Shown: positions 54,821 through 63,592 of the stretch, piece by piece
How positions within the stretch are numbered: position 1 is the first letter of the stretch
Layout: every line of letters starts with the position of its first letter
NCBI GenBank assembly: GCA_041622675.1
Contig: JBFJYH010000010.1
Coordinates: forward strand, 1 to 64,000
Reading direction: 5' to 3'
Length of the DNA: 64,000 nucleotides
From: Reddybacter sp041622675
Lineage (GTDB): Bacteria; Pseudomonadota; Gammaproteobacteria; Pseudomonadales; Porticoccaceae
Position numbers and translations under genes: made by a program
Notes under the pieces: model-generated
What the model was told of the DNA's origin: nothing
Database searches by the model: none
The model's input: the letters and a program-made list of their open reading frames with translations, nothing else

Positions 54821-55477
54821 TTAATTTGCGTATCCATAAACAGCGATAAAATGGCACGAAGTGCCGGTGAGAACGAATAGATGCCAAATAAAGTGGCCAT
54901 AACGGATTTTGCTGTCAAGGGCGTAGAACACCACTCCCCCAGTGTAGGCGAGCCCCCCTGCGACAAGCCAGAACAGGCCCCAGGGTAGGACATTTAACAA
55001 TAGCGGTTTAATGGCAATGACGATCAACCAGCCCATAACCAGGTACATAAACGTCGAGACCTTTGCGTAGCGCACCGTGCAGGTGGTTTTTAACACGATA
55101 CCGACAAGGGCGAGGCTCCAAATTAAACCCAGTAAGGTCCAACCCCAGGTGCCCTGTAGCACACCTAGAGTAAAAGGTGTGTAAGTGCCCGCAATCAGCA
55201 AAAAGATCGCCCCATGGTCGAGTATTTTGAAGATTTGCTTAGCGCGACTACTGGGCAGGGCGTGGTAAATCGCAGAGGCCAGATAAAGTAAAATCGTTGT
55301 GCCCGCAAAGACGCTTGCCCCCACGACGCTGGCCACATCGCCGCGTTTCACAGCGGCGATAATCAACAGCGGCGCCGCTATGATAGCCCCAAGAGCACCA
55401 ACACCGTGGCTCACGCTATTCGCAATTTCTTCACCCAGGGTTTGCGCCCGGGCTTGTAGGGTCAATGCTTTGCTCAT
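54821..55477 (-). CDS. Hemolysin III family membrane protein (TrhA/YqfA)
   Basis: 218 residues. PAQR/hemolysin III fold with seven membrane segments; family members affect membrane fluidity (TrhA). Ligand residues: EEIANSVSHGVGALGAI, YLASAIYHAL, LDHGAIFLLIAGTYTPFTL, and the last-helix histidines in GHFIWHLFVLTGTSCHFIAVY. ATG 55477, GAGG upstream. The hemolysin name is historical and does not imply toxicity. Confidence 0.92.
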   Translation of the reverse strand: MSKALTLQARAQTLGEEIANSVSHGVGALGAIIAAPLLIIAAVKRGDVASVVGASVFAGTTILLYLASAIYHALPSSRAKQIFKILDHGAIFLLIAGTYTPFTLGVLQGTWGWTLLGLIWSLALVGIVLKTTCTVRYAKVSTFMYLVMGWLIVIAIKPLLLNVLPWGLFWLVAGGLAYTGGVVFYALDSKIRYGHFIWHLFVLTGTSCHFIAVYGYAN

Positions 55478-55635
55478 ACTGCTAGCCTCTTTTCTTACTG
55501 CAACTCTTACTTCACTCTCTATTTACAGGCTCTATTTACAGACCCGATTTACACGCTCTATATCCCACTATTTCAATAGACCATTCTGTGCTGCAGTGCC
55601 AATAACAGCATAAACCCTAAACGCGACCCAATAAG

Positions 55636-56586
55636 TTAGTACCTATCACCCTCCGCTATTGGCAAACGAGCACGAATATCGCTCAGCTCCGCTGGGCTGA
55701 ACGTAACATTAAGAGCAGCGAGATTTTCTTTTAAGCGCGACAACTTGCGCGTACCGGGAATCGGAAAAATATCGTCGCCCTGATTTAATACCCAGGCCAA
55801 GGCCACTTGTGCGGGTGTTATCCCTTTCTCTTTACTGATGGTTTCAACCAATGCCAGAAATTTTTTATTTTGCGCCAATGCTTCTTCCTGAAAGCGTGGG
55901 CTCGCAAGGCGATAGTCATCGGCCTCAAGACTATCGCGCGATTGAATGGCGCCCGTCAGAAAACCTCGTCCCAATGGACTATAGGGCACAAAGCCAATAT
56001 CCAGTTCACGGCAAGTGGCGAGAATATCGCTCTCTACATCGCGGCTCCACATCGAGTACTCTGTTTGCAACGCAGTAATCGTGGCGACTTTACTTGCGCG
56101 TTGTAACTCTTCCGAGCTGGCTTCACTGAGGCCGATATAACGCACCTTGCCAGCATCGACCAGGTCTTTCATCGCACCGACGGTATCTTCTATTGGCACA
56201 TTAGGGTCAATGCGATGGGCGTAATAAAGATCGATTACATCGGTGTTTAAGCGTTTTAAGCTGGCTTCGCAGGCCTTCTTTATATAAGCAGGGCTACAGT
56301 CAAGCCCATCCCAACCGCCGTCGGCATCACGCAGAAAACCAAACTTCGTCGCCAATACAACCTTCTGCCACTGTCCTGCAAAGGCGCGACCAATGAGCTC
56401 TTCGTTACGACCACTGCCGTACATATCAGCGGTATCAAAAAAGTTAACGCCGAGGTCGATAGCACCCTGCAACGTGGCAATAGACTCATTCTCGTCGCTA
56501 CTGCCGTAGAATTCTGACATGCCCATGCAACCCAGGCCTAGCCGTGAAATGTGCAAATCGCTCTTGCCTAACTGAAATGTCATCAT
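55636..56586 (-). CDS. Aldo/keto reductase
   Basis: 316 residues. NADPH-dependent carbonyl reductase of the AKR fold. LGLGCMGMSEFYGS, the Asp-Tyr active-site pair in FFDTADMYGSGRNEELIGRA, LYYAHRIDPNVPIEDTVGAM with Lys/His neighbours, and a C-terminal cofactor site IFPIPGTRKLSRLKENL. ATG 56586 or 56583; AAGGA favours the first. Substrate unknown. Confidence 0.9.
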   Translation of the reverse strand: MMTFQLGKSDLHISRLGLGCMGMSEFYGSSDENESIATLQGAIDLGVNFFDTADMYGSGRNEELIGRAFAGQWQKVVLATKFGFLRDADGGWDGLDCSPAYIKKACEASLKRLNTDVIDLYYAHRIDPNVPIEDTVGAMKDLVDAGKVRYIGLSEASSEELQRASKVATITALQTEYSMWSRDVESDILATCRELDIGFVPYSPLGRGFLTGAIQSRDSLEADDYRLASPRFQEEALAQNKKFLALVETISKEKGITPAQVALAWVLNQGDDIFPIPGTRKLSRLKENLAALNVTFSPAELSDIRARLPIAEGDRY

Positions 56587-56617
56587 GATTTTCGTCCTTT
56601 ATTTTAACTGTTGAGAA

Positions 56618-57217
56618 CTAAGTGATGGTTGTAAAACGCGGGTCGACTGGGGCACCGGTCAAGTCTGTTTCAAAATAGCGACTGATAATATGGCTATCTG
56701 CTTCAAACGCCATCTCCGGGAACGCCCCGGTGTACGGAAACCAGGCCACCTCGTCCATACCGTCGCCCGCTTGCAAATCGCCGCCAATGGGTTCGGCCAA
56801 CAGCACTGTTACCAGTGAGTGTATAGCCGGTGACAGATAGTTGGTAACCACGCTGATGATCGACTGCACGCGAATATCCAAGGTCGTCTCCTCTTTCACC
56901 TCCCGCAGGGCGGCACTGAGATAATCTTCGTGGTATTCCACATAGCCGCAGGGCAGGCACCACTGGCCATGACCCAAACTACTTGAAACGCGCCTGCCCA
57001 GCACAAAGTGTTGGTCTTTTACAATCAACACCGCAATCGCAGGCTGGGGGTTTTTGTATTGCACAGCGTGACAGCGTGTGCAGGTTGAGCGCACGCCACC
57101 CTCGACCACGTCATTCACACAGGGCGCGCCGCATTGGCTGCAATAGCGCTGTTGCCGGGCATCTTCTTCGGGGCTAATTACCGGCGCATAGGCCCGAAAA
57201 ACTTGTTGTGCATGCAT
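56618..57217 (-). CDS. NUDIX hydrolase with N-terminal zinc ribbon
   Basis: 199 residues from ATG 57217 (MHAQQVFRAYAP). A zinc ribbon (CSQCGAPC and CTRCHAVQYKNPQPA) precedes a NUDIX domain with GYVEYHEDYLSAALREVKEE as catalytic helix. Resembles NudC/ADP-ribose-type pyrophosphatases; substrate unknown. The gene is divergent from ubiD. No strong Shine-Dalgarno. Confidence 0.85.
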   Translation of the reverse strand: MHAQQVFRAYAPVISPEEDARQQRYCSQCGAPCVNDVVEGGVRSTCTRCHAVQYKNPQPAIAVLIVKDQHFVLGRRVSSSLGHGQWCLPCGYVEYHEDYLSAALREVKEETTLDIRVQSIISVVTNYLSPAIHSLVTVLLAEPIGGDLQAGDGMDEVAWFPYTGAFPEMAFEADSHIISRYFETDLTGAPVDPRFTTIT

Positions 57218-57364
57218 AGTGAAACCATTGCGCACTTTGTTATTATTGAACTCCAGCCTAGCAGCCTTGGCCAACGATATCACCTGCATTATCGAGACCC
57301 ATTTGCCGCAGCTAGTCCTGTCTCAGCCGGCCAGTTTGCCTCCGGCTCAAAGGAAACGCAGTTC

Positions 57365-58828
57365 ATGAAATATACCGACCTACGCGACTTTATCGCCTTT
57401 CTCGAAAAGCGCGGCGAACTCAAGCGCATTACCGCTGAAGTTGATCCCAATCTCGAAATCACCGAAATTTGTGATCGCGTGTTAAAAGCCGGCGGCCCCG
57501 CATTACTGTTTGAAAACCCTAAGGGTTATGACATCCCTGTGCTCGCCAATTTATTCGGCACACCTGAACGCGTCGCCCTCGGCATGGGACAGGAAAAGGT
57601 CGAAGCCCTGCGTGAAGTTGGGGAACTGCTCGCCTTTTTGAAGGAACCCGAGCCCCCTAAAGGCATTAAAGACCTGTGGCATAAGCGTGAATCTTTCAAG
57701 CCCGTGCTCAATATGGCTGCCAAGGTCGTCAAAAAAGCCGCCTGCCAAACGATTGTGCTCGAAGGCGATGCTGTCGATTTAAGCCAACTACCCATTCAAA
57801 CCTGCTGGCCGGAAGATGCCGGGCCATTAATTACATGGCCTCTGGTGGTCACCCGTGGGCCAGAAAAAGAGCGGCAAAACCTCGGCATTTATCGCATGCA
57901 GGTGATCGGCAAAAACCGTGTCATTATGCGCTGGCTGGCTCAACGGGGTGGCGCACTGGATTTTCGCGAGTGGCAAGCCGCCCACCCAGGTGAAGCTTTT
58001 CCCATCGCCGTAGCACTGGGCGCTGACCCCGCAACTATCCTAGGCGCCGTTACACCAGTGCCAGACTCACTTTCAGAGTACGCCTTTGCGGGCCTGCTGC
58101 GCGGTGAAAAAACCGTCGTCACTCAATGCCTGGGCAGCGACTTACAAGTACCCGCCAGTGCAGAATTTATTCTCGAAGGCCATATCGCCCCTGACGACGA
58201 GGCCGACGAAGGCCCCTTTGGTGACCACACCGGCTATTACAACGAAGTTGAACGCTTCCCGGTAATGACCATAGACCGCATCACCCACCGCAAGGACCCT
58301 ATTTACCACAGCACTTACACCGGCCGACCACCCGATGAACCCGCCATTCTCGGTGTCGCCCTCAACGAAGTTTTCGTGCCTTTGCTGCAAAAGCAGTTCC
58401 CCGAAATTGTCGATTTTTATCTACCCCCCGAGGGCTGCTCCTACCGTTTCGCGGTGGTCACCATGAAGAAACAATACCCCGGCCATGCCAAGCGGGTAAT
58501 GATGGGCGTATGGTCTTTTTTGCGACAATTTATGTATACCAAATTTATTGTCGTCACCGACGATGATGTCGACGCCCGCAACTGGCAAGATGTGATTTGG
58601 GCGATGACCACACGTATGGACCCGGCGCGGGATACGGTGATGATCGAAAACACCCCCATCGACTATCTCGATTTCGCCTCCCCGGTCTCAGGTCTTGGCT
58701 CTAAGATAGGATTTGACGCCACCAACAAATGGCCTGCAGAAACACAGCGCGAATGGGGCAAGCCCATTGCGATGACTGCAGAAGTAAAAGCGCGGGTAGA
58801 TACGATTTTGGCTGACCTGGATTTTTAG
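57365..58828 (+). CDS. ubiD: 4-hydroxy-3-polyprenylbenzoate decarboxylase
   Basis: 487 residues from ATG 57365 (MKYTDLRDFIAFLEKRGELKRI), matching E. coli UbiD at the start. Decarboxylates the ring intermediate of ubiquinone synthesis, using the prenylated FMN made by UbiX. RMQVIGKNRVIMRW, FPIAVALGADPATILGAVTP, EFILEGHIAPDDEADEGPFGDHTGYYN and RMDPARDTVMIENTPIDYLD, including the E-x-x-x-P-x-G-D-x-T-G active-site region. The open frame extends back to 57134 without need. Confidence 0.96.
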   Translation: MKYTDLRDFIAFLEKRGELKRITAEVDPNLEITEICDRVLKAGGPALLFENPKGYDIPVLANLFGTPERVALGMGQEKVEALREVGELLAFLKEPEPPKGIKDLWHKRESFKPVLNMAAKVVKKAACQTIVLEGDAVDLSQLPIQTCWPEDAGPLITWPLVVTRGPEKERQNLGIYRMQVIGKNRVIMRWLAQRGGALDFREWQAAHPGEAFPIAVALGADPATILGAVTPVPDSLSEYAFAGLLRGEKTVVTQCLGSDLQVPASAEFILEGHIAPDDEADEGPFGDHTGYYNEVERFPVMTIDRITHRKDPIYHSTYTGRPPDEPAILGVALNEVFVPLLQKQFPEIVDFYLPPEGCSYRFAVVTMKKQYPGHAKRVMMGVWSFLRQFMYTKFIVVTDDDVDARNWQDVIWAMTTRMDPARDTVMIENTPIDYLDFASPVSGLGSKIGFDATNKWPAETQREWGKPIAMTAEVKARVDTILADLDF

Positions 58829-59108
58829 CCAGTTCTCTTAGTGCTTAATGCAAAAGCCAGTGCAAACTGACAATGTTGAAACTCAGCCTTAGCCCTTGTT
58901 TTAAGCATCAAATCACAGCGCGAGAGGCCTGCGTTAAAAAACCTGTGCACAAAAGCGCTCTTGCTGTTAGCATCAACTTGCTGCATAACAGTACTTAAAT
59001 CCCAATCAACCCAAACAACTGGAGGAACTTAATCAGCGCAGCCTTTTCTTTCACAAAACTTTACGTTGTTAAAACCGTAAATCACTTTGAAACTGAGGAC
59101 AACACGCT
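58829..59108. other. Intergenic, promoter region of phoH
   Basis: 280 bases between ubiD and phoH. A GGAGG near 59020 is not followed by a start codon. No clear terminator or RNA gene. Confidence 0.4.
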
Positions 59109-59924
59109 ATGACCAGGCGCACGAGTGCAAAGCGAAAACAAAAGCGTAAACACCATCAGTCCGAACACCCTTTTTCGGAGCCCCCCAGTCCTCGTAAAAG
59201 AGGCCATTATAACGACGACACCGTTGTCGAAATTAATTCTCAGAACCAACACCTCAATCAAACCTGTGCCACCCGCCGCTCCAACCAGCCCCTGCAAGCA
59301 AAAAACCCCGCTCAGGAACACTACATCACTGCCATTCGCAAACACTGTCTGACATTAGGCCTTGGCCCTGCTGGCACCGGCAAAAGCTATTGTGCTGCAG
59401 CCCTTGCCGCAGAAGCGCTGGAGTCGGGGAAAATTGAACGCATTATTCTCACTCGCCCCGCCGTTGAAGCCGGGGAGCAGCTAGGCTTTCTGCCCGGCTC
59501 TGTGGATGAAAAGTTCGCAGTTTATATCGATGCCTTTCGCGACATACTCAATCAACGTCTCGGTGCGGGCACCGTTAATTACTGCATACGCCACGGTCGT
59601 ATCGTTGCCGCGCCTCTGGCCTTTATGCGCGGTAAAACGTTTGATGAGAGCACTTTTGTGATTCTCGACGAAGCGCAAAACACCTCTCCCGCGCAGATGA
59701 AAATGTTTCTGACCCGCATTGGCGAAAACTGCAAAGTAGTGATTAACGGTGATATTCGTCAAAGTGACATTCGTGGCCCCAACGGCCTCAGCGATGCCAT
59801 AGATAAACTCAAGGGCTTGCCCAGTGTCTACATTCACCACTTCGACTATGCAGACATCGTGCGCAGTGGATTGGTAAAATCCATTATCGACCGCTACGAG
59901 CCGCAGGTAGCTAATAACCCCTAA
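59109..59924 (+). CDS. PhoH-family P-loop ATPase
   Basis: 271 residues. About 75 residues of basic, low-complexity N-terminus (TRRTSAKRKQKRKHH), then the PhoH domain with Walker A LGPAGTGKSYCAAAL, TRPAVEAGEQLGFLPGS, Walker B FVILDEAQNTSPAQMKMFLTR and NGDIRQSD. Related to E. coli PhoH; the role, possibly in RNA metabolism or phosphate stress, is not settled. ATG 59109 with GAGGA upstream. No neighbouring ybeY, so not the ybeZ-type gene. Confidence 0.9.
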   Translation: MTRRTSAKRKQKRKHHQSEHPFSEPPSPRKRGHYNDDTVVEINSQNQHLNQTCATRRSNQPLQAKNPAQEHYITAIRKHCLTLGLGPAGTGKSYCAAALAAEALESGKIERIILTRPAVEAGEQLGFLPGSVDEKFAVYIDAFRDILNQRLGAGTVNYCIRHGRIVAAPLAFMRGKTFDESTFVILDEAQNTSPAQMKMFLTRIGENCKVVINGDIRQSDIRGPNGLSDAIDKLKGLPSVYIHHFDYADIVRSGLVKSIIDRYEPQVANNP

Positions 59925-60062
59925 ACCCTTTTTAGAACCTTTTATTTAAACAATATTTTTATACACGCCGCTGTAAACTCACTGCCCGCTAAGCAACATT
60001 ACCGGGGGTGAGTTGGCAGTTTCATCTAAGGCTTCACAATCACCGACTTTATCGCTTCTGCG

Positions 60063-60572
60063 TTAAGACTGATTACCAGCAACACAAACCCCTTCATGCT
60101 GAAGTAACCAACGCTTGGTATCGAGGCCTCCAGCAAAACCAATTAAGGCACCATTACTGCCAATAACCCGATGACAGGGAATAATAATTGGAATGGGATT
60201 TTTATTATTGGCCATACCCACCGCCCTTGCCGCTTTAGGTTTATTGATAGCAGCCGCAATCTGTCCATAACTGGCGGTTGAGCCGTAATCAATTTTTTGC
60301 AGCTCGACCCACACCCCTCGCTGAAACGCCGTACCCGCTAAACTCAAGGGCAATTCGAATGTCGTTAAACGGTTATCAAAATAGGCGTTTAACTGCTCTA
60401 TTGCCAGCCCTAGCCACTCATTTCCTGAGCCTTGTTTTGAGGGTAAAGGCGAGTCGTTATTGCGAAAACGAATTTCAGTAATACCGTGCCCGTCGGCGAA
60501 AACAAGCAACCGACCAATCGGGCTCTCCATAGCGGCCCATGCTAATTTCTGTCGCTTATTTTCGAGTGTCAT
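60063..60572 (-). CDS. ogt: Methylated-DNA-protein-cysteine methyltransferase
   Basis: 169 residues. Suicide repair of O6-alkylguanine. Alkyl-acceptor Cys in IIIPCHRVIGSNGALIGFAGGLDTKRWLLQHE, preceded by AINKPKAARAVGMANNKNP, the wing/arginine finger region. ATG 60572. It follows the Ada-AlkA fusion gene by 23 bp, so both belong to one alkylation-response operon. It lacks the Ada N-terminal domains, which are fused to the neighbour instead. Confidence 0.94.
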   Translation of the reverse strand: MTLENKRQKLAWAAMESPIGRLLVFADGHGITEIRFRNNDSPLPSKQGSGNEWLGLAIEQLNAYFDNRLTTFELPLSLAGTAFQRGVWVELQKIDYGSTASYGQIAAAINKPKAARAVGMANNKNPIPIIIPCHRVIGSNGALIGFAGGLDTKRWLLQHEGVCVAGNQS

Positions 60573-60595
60573 GTGGCAATCTCAACATTTATATT

Positions 60596-62125
60596 TTAGG
60601 CATTGTCATTCTGGGCATTGTCGCCGACCTCAGCGGCGAGGCTTTGCCACAATAACAGTGTCGCGTAGCTGCCCCAGGGGCTGACTGTATCCGCATCAAC
60701 CGCGGGCTGACTTTCATCTTTCATCGCCAGTTTTTTTAAAGCATTTTTAACACCGAGGTCGCCAGCGAGAAAAACATCGGGGTGGCCCCTGCGAAACGCT
60801 GTGTATTGCACCGTCCATGGGCCAATACCCGGGATCGCCAACCAGTCCTCGTAGACCCCAGTATTTTCCTGAGGAGCATCTTTCAAACCAGCACATTCCA
60901 GCCCATGACAAGAGGCAGAATCCCCATCATTTTTCAGTATATGCTCCGCCAATAGACGCAATGCCTGACGCCGCTTATTTGGCATGGCGAGAAACTCAAG
61001 ATTAGAGCCTGCCACTGCAGCGGGCTCGGGAAACAATACATTGGGCATATCACCCCCCACGGTGGTCGCGGGCAAGGTTTGACCCAAGGCGGCAACCAGG
61101 CGCGACACCAGTTTATGCGCCGCTTTGACCGACACCTGCTGGCCCAATATCGCTCTTACCCCCGCCTCGAAAGAAGACCACAGACCAGGCAGGCGAAGTC
61201 CCGTACTCTCCAGGGTCGCAAAAGTGACATTAGCCCTAAGGTGGCTGGCGATAACCGTGGTATCAGCATCAAGGTCGAGCAAGTCGCGGATGCGTTGAAT
61301 AATCGCCAGGGCATGTTCGGGTCGGGTCATGCTTAGCTCAATGCGAAAGCTGTTTTTCTCTGGCAAGTGAGTCGCCTTAAAAACACCACAGCCTTTTTCA
61401 TAACTAAAACTGCGGCTGTAGCTACTATCGCTAACACACTCCACCCCCGCAATTTGCCGGGTGCGATAAAAATCTCTCACACCCTGCCAGTCGTAAGGCG
61501 GCCGGTAGCTGAGTAAAACACTCAAACAATTATCTGCCACACTCCCACGTTTTTGCACGCCGCGTATTTGCTGTGGCGTTACCCTGAGCAGTTCAGCAAA
61601 CACCGCATTGAAGCGCCGGGTACTGCCAAAACCCGCCATATGTGCGACATCGGCAATCTGTAGACCTGTTTGCTGCAATAATTGTTTGGCGAATAGCAGC
61701 CTGCGAAAATTGGCGTATTTTAAGGGCGAAATACCCAGGTGTTGCTGAAAAAGCTTGCGCAGATAACGATCGCTGACACCAAGGCGAGCGGCAAATTGCG
61801 GCAAGCTTTGCCCTCGCCATTCCCCGGCATCAATTAACCTTACAGCGCGGGCCAGGGTTGTCTGCACACCTTGCCAGGCGGGAGAACCCGGTGCCGATTC
61901 GGGCCGACAACGTAGACAAGGGCGCAGCCCTGCCTGCATGGCGCTTAAGGCACTTGGGTAATACCTCACATTGCTTTCTTTCGGGGCCCTGGCAGGGCAA
62001 ATGGGGCGACAGAAAATCCCCGTGGTCGTAACGCCGACAAAAAACAAACCATCGAAACGGGCATCGCGGCTTAACCGCGCTTTACGGTATCGCTCAATCT
62101 GCAGCGGAGTCAGGGGGCCATTCAT
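60596..62125 (-). CDS. Ada N-terminal domain / AraC HTH / AlkA glycosylase fusion
   Basis: 509 residues from ATG 62125 (MNGPLTPLQIERYRKARLSRDARFDG). Ada-type zinc domain with Cys39, Cys43, Cys70 and Cys73 (methyl-phosphotriester acceptor), AraC helix-turn-helix (about 95-190, GVSDRYLRKLFQQHLGISPLKYA), AlkA N-terminal domain, then a helix-hairpin-helix glycosylase with ILGQQVSVKAAH and the catalytic Asp region WLAIPGIGPWTVQYTAFRRG. Probably both a methylation-sensing activator and a 3-methyladenine glycosylase. Operon with ogt. Confidence 0.92.
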   Translation of the reverse strand: MNGPLTPLQIERYRKARLSRDARFDGLFFVGVTTTGIFCRPICPARAPKESNVRYYPSALSAMQAGLRPCLRCRPESAPGSPAWQGVQTTLARAVRLIDAGEWRGQSLPQFAARLGVSDRYLRKLFQQHLGISPLKYANFRRLLFAKQLLQQTGLQIADVAHMAGFGSTRRFNAVFAELLRVTPQQIRGVQKRGSVADNCLSVLLSYRPPYDWQGVRDFYRTRQIAGVECVSDSSYSRSFSYEKGCGVFKATHLPEKNSFRIELSMTRPEHALAIIQRIRDLLDLDADTTVIASHLRANVTFATLESTGLRLPGLWSSFEAGVRAILGQQVSVKAAHKLVSRLVAALGQTLPATTVGGDMPNVLFPEPAAVAGSNLEFLAMPNKRRQALRLLAEHILKNDGDSASCHGLECAGLKDAPQENTGVYEDWLAIPGIGPWTVQYTAFRRGHPDVFLAGDLGVKNALKKLAMKDESQPAVDADTVSPWGSYATLLLWQSLAAEVGDNAQNDNA

Positions 62126-62174
62126 TGGTGTAGTGTAGCTTGGTGCAAGGCCAGTACCAGTCGTTTTCGGCACT

Positions 62175-62193
62175 GGCTTTCCGCGAGAAAGCC
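62175..62193. repeat. Small perfect hairpin upstream of the Ada-AlkA gene
   Basis: GGCTTTC (62175-62181) and GAAAGCC (62187-62193) form a 7-bp stem with a five-base loop, about 50 bp upstream of the Ada-AlkA start. No T-tract. Could be part of its leader. Confidence 0.35.
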
Positions 62194-62220
62194 TATACTT
62201 ATTCCGTTGACCTGGCCTCA

Positions 62221-62358
62221 CCAGTCGGGGTGAGGGCTTTCTTCAAGCCCGGTGTTGTTTTTTCCATCCGCCGACAGGGGTAGGTTTCGCCAGTAATTTG
62301 TCAGCGCAAGTCGCCAATTTGAGCAATACCGTCAACCGAAGCGGGACTAAAACTGATG
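62221..62358 (-). pseudogene. Decayed copy of part of the MOSC gene
   Basis: These 138 bases match 63104-63242 of the intact MOSC gene in the same orientation, with roughly 20 differences and one single-base deletion by eye. They correspond to about codons 76-122. The reading frame is broken by the deletion, and no start or other MOSC sequence flanks it. A remnant of tandem duplication with the cupin gene now in between. Confidence 0.85.
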
Positions 62359-62408
62359 ATTTTTATGTTGGCAGGTTTTCTGCCTATTTCCGGCGATGCT
62401 CTATAGAA

Positions 62409-62879
62409 CTACAGTTTACCCTCCACAAAATCTTCATATCTGGTGGCATTGAGAACGCTTTCGTCATTAGCAAGTACTTCAAATATCTTGCCATCGACCG
62501 CTTTCATACTAAAAAACACCAGTGAGCCCTCTGCACCGGCATATTCCATATGGGCTTCACCGCCAGGGTTTTGCGCATAGTCTCCCGCCTTGCGTACGGA
62601 GTGAACCGGCTCGCCATCAATTATCTCGACCGTATGCTGCTCGCCCTCGAGGATTAATGAAGTAGTAGCGCCCAGGTGACGATGCTTATGGCAATAAGCA
62701 TTGGGTGCCCACCTGCCCAGAAAATCAACCGTACCCTCCTCCGGCGATGCACCTAAAATACCGATGGAATAATTGATTGGATAATCAAAGCGGGAATCTT
62801 CTTCAAAGTGTATCCACTCAACAGTGCTGGTGTCGAAGTTTGACAATACTGCTGATTCAGTAGCCTTTGAATTAACCAT
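62409..62879 (-). CDS. Cupin domain protein
   Basis: 156 residues from ATG 62879 (MVNSKATESAV), preceded by AAGGTGA at five-base spacing. Single-domain beta-barrel of the ChrR-like cupin type. NAYCHKHRHLGATTSLILEGE has the metal-binding His cluster and Glu, and NPGGEAHMEYAGAEGSLVFF the second motif. Role unknown; sits between the MOSC remnant and the intact MOSC gene on the same strand. Confidence 0.85.
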   Translation of the reverse strand: MVNSKATESAVLSNFDTSTVEWIHFEEDSRFDYPINYSIGILGASPEEGTVDFLGRWAPNAYCHKHRHLGATTSLILEGEQHTVEIIDGEPVHSVRKAGDYAQNPGGEAHMEYAGAEGSLVFFSMKAVDGKIFEVLANDESVLNATRYEDFVEGKL

Positions 62880-63022
62880 AGTGATCACCTTATTATCTTG
62901 TTTACATGCCATTGACGTTAAAACAAGTCTAGCAAAATAGTCGCTTTCGGTAGTGGTATTGTTGGTATTAGCGTTTTCGAGATGATGGCAGCTGTCTTTC
63001 TTTTTTTGTATCCCTCTAATGA

Positions 63023-63469
63023 TTAACCCTGGGGTAGCAGCTCAACACTGTCACCCACGGTAATATCACCGCCAGTCACCACACGGCAGCAAGCCCCACC
63101 GCGCCAGTCGGGTGTGAGGGCTTTCTTCAAGCCCGGTTTTGCTTTTTCCATCCGCCGACAGGGGTCAGTCTCGCGGGTAATTTGTAAGCGCAAATCGCCA
63201 ATTTGAACAATGTCACCAACCGAGTCGGGACTAAAGCTAATGCCCTCAACCAGTAAATTTGCGCGACGGGTAGTCCAATGTAAGTCTGCTCCCAGCTCAT
63301 CACAGGCCTGTTGCCAGTCGTCAACACTCAGCACGGTGACTTGCCGGTTATGGGGGTGGCCCCGGTAATCATTTTCAACACCCGTTTCAGGCGTTACCCT
63401 TGCATTGTTACGCTCATACATCACACCTTTCGACTTCAGCCGATAAGCGATACCTTGCAAACTTGCCAT
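63023..63469 (-). CDS. MOSC domain protein
   Basis: 148 residues. MOSC domains bind molybdenum cofactor or transfer sulfur; short stand-alone forms include YiiM/YuaD-type proteins. ENDYRGHPHNRQVTVLS, RRANLLVEGISF, LRLQITRETDPCRRMEKAKPG and GGACCRVVTGGDITVGDSV are typical, with the conserved Cys in DPCRRM. ATG 63469. A damaged partial copy lies at 62221-62358. Confidence 0.88.
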   Translation of the reverse strand: MASLQGIAYRLKSKGVMYERNNARVTPETGVENDYRGHPHNRQVTVLSVDDWQQACDELGADLHWTTRRANLLVEGISFSPDSVGDIVQIGDLRLQITRETDPCRRMEKAKPGLKKALTPDWRGGACCRVVTGGDITVGDSVELLPQG

Positions 63470-63592
63470 GTAATATTTGCCCCAGTTTTATTTTTACCGA
63501 CCTATTTAACAAAACCTACTGCTCTGTGTCATCCTCTACTCTGGAACTACACTTAGAACAACATTCAATACGACCCAAAGAAGGCTAATGCA

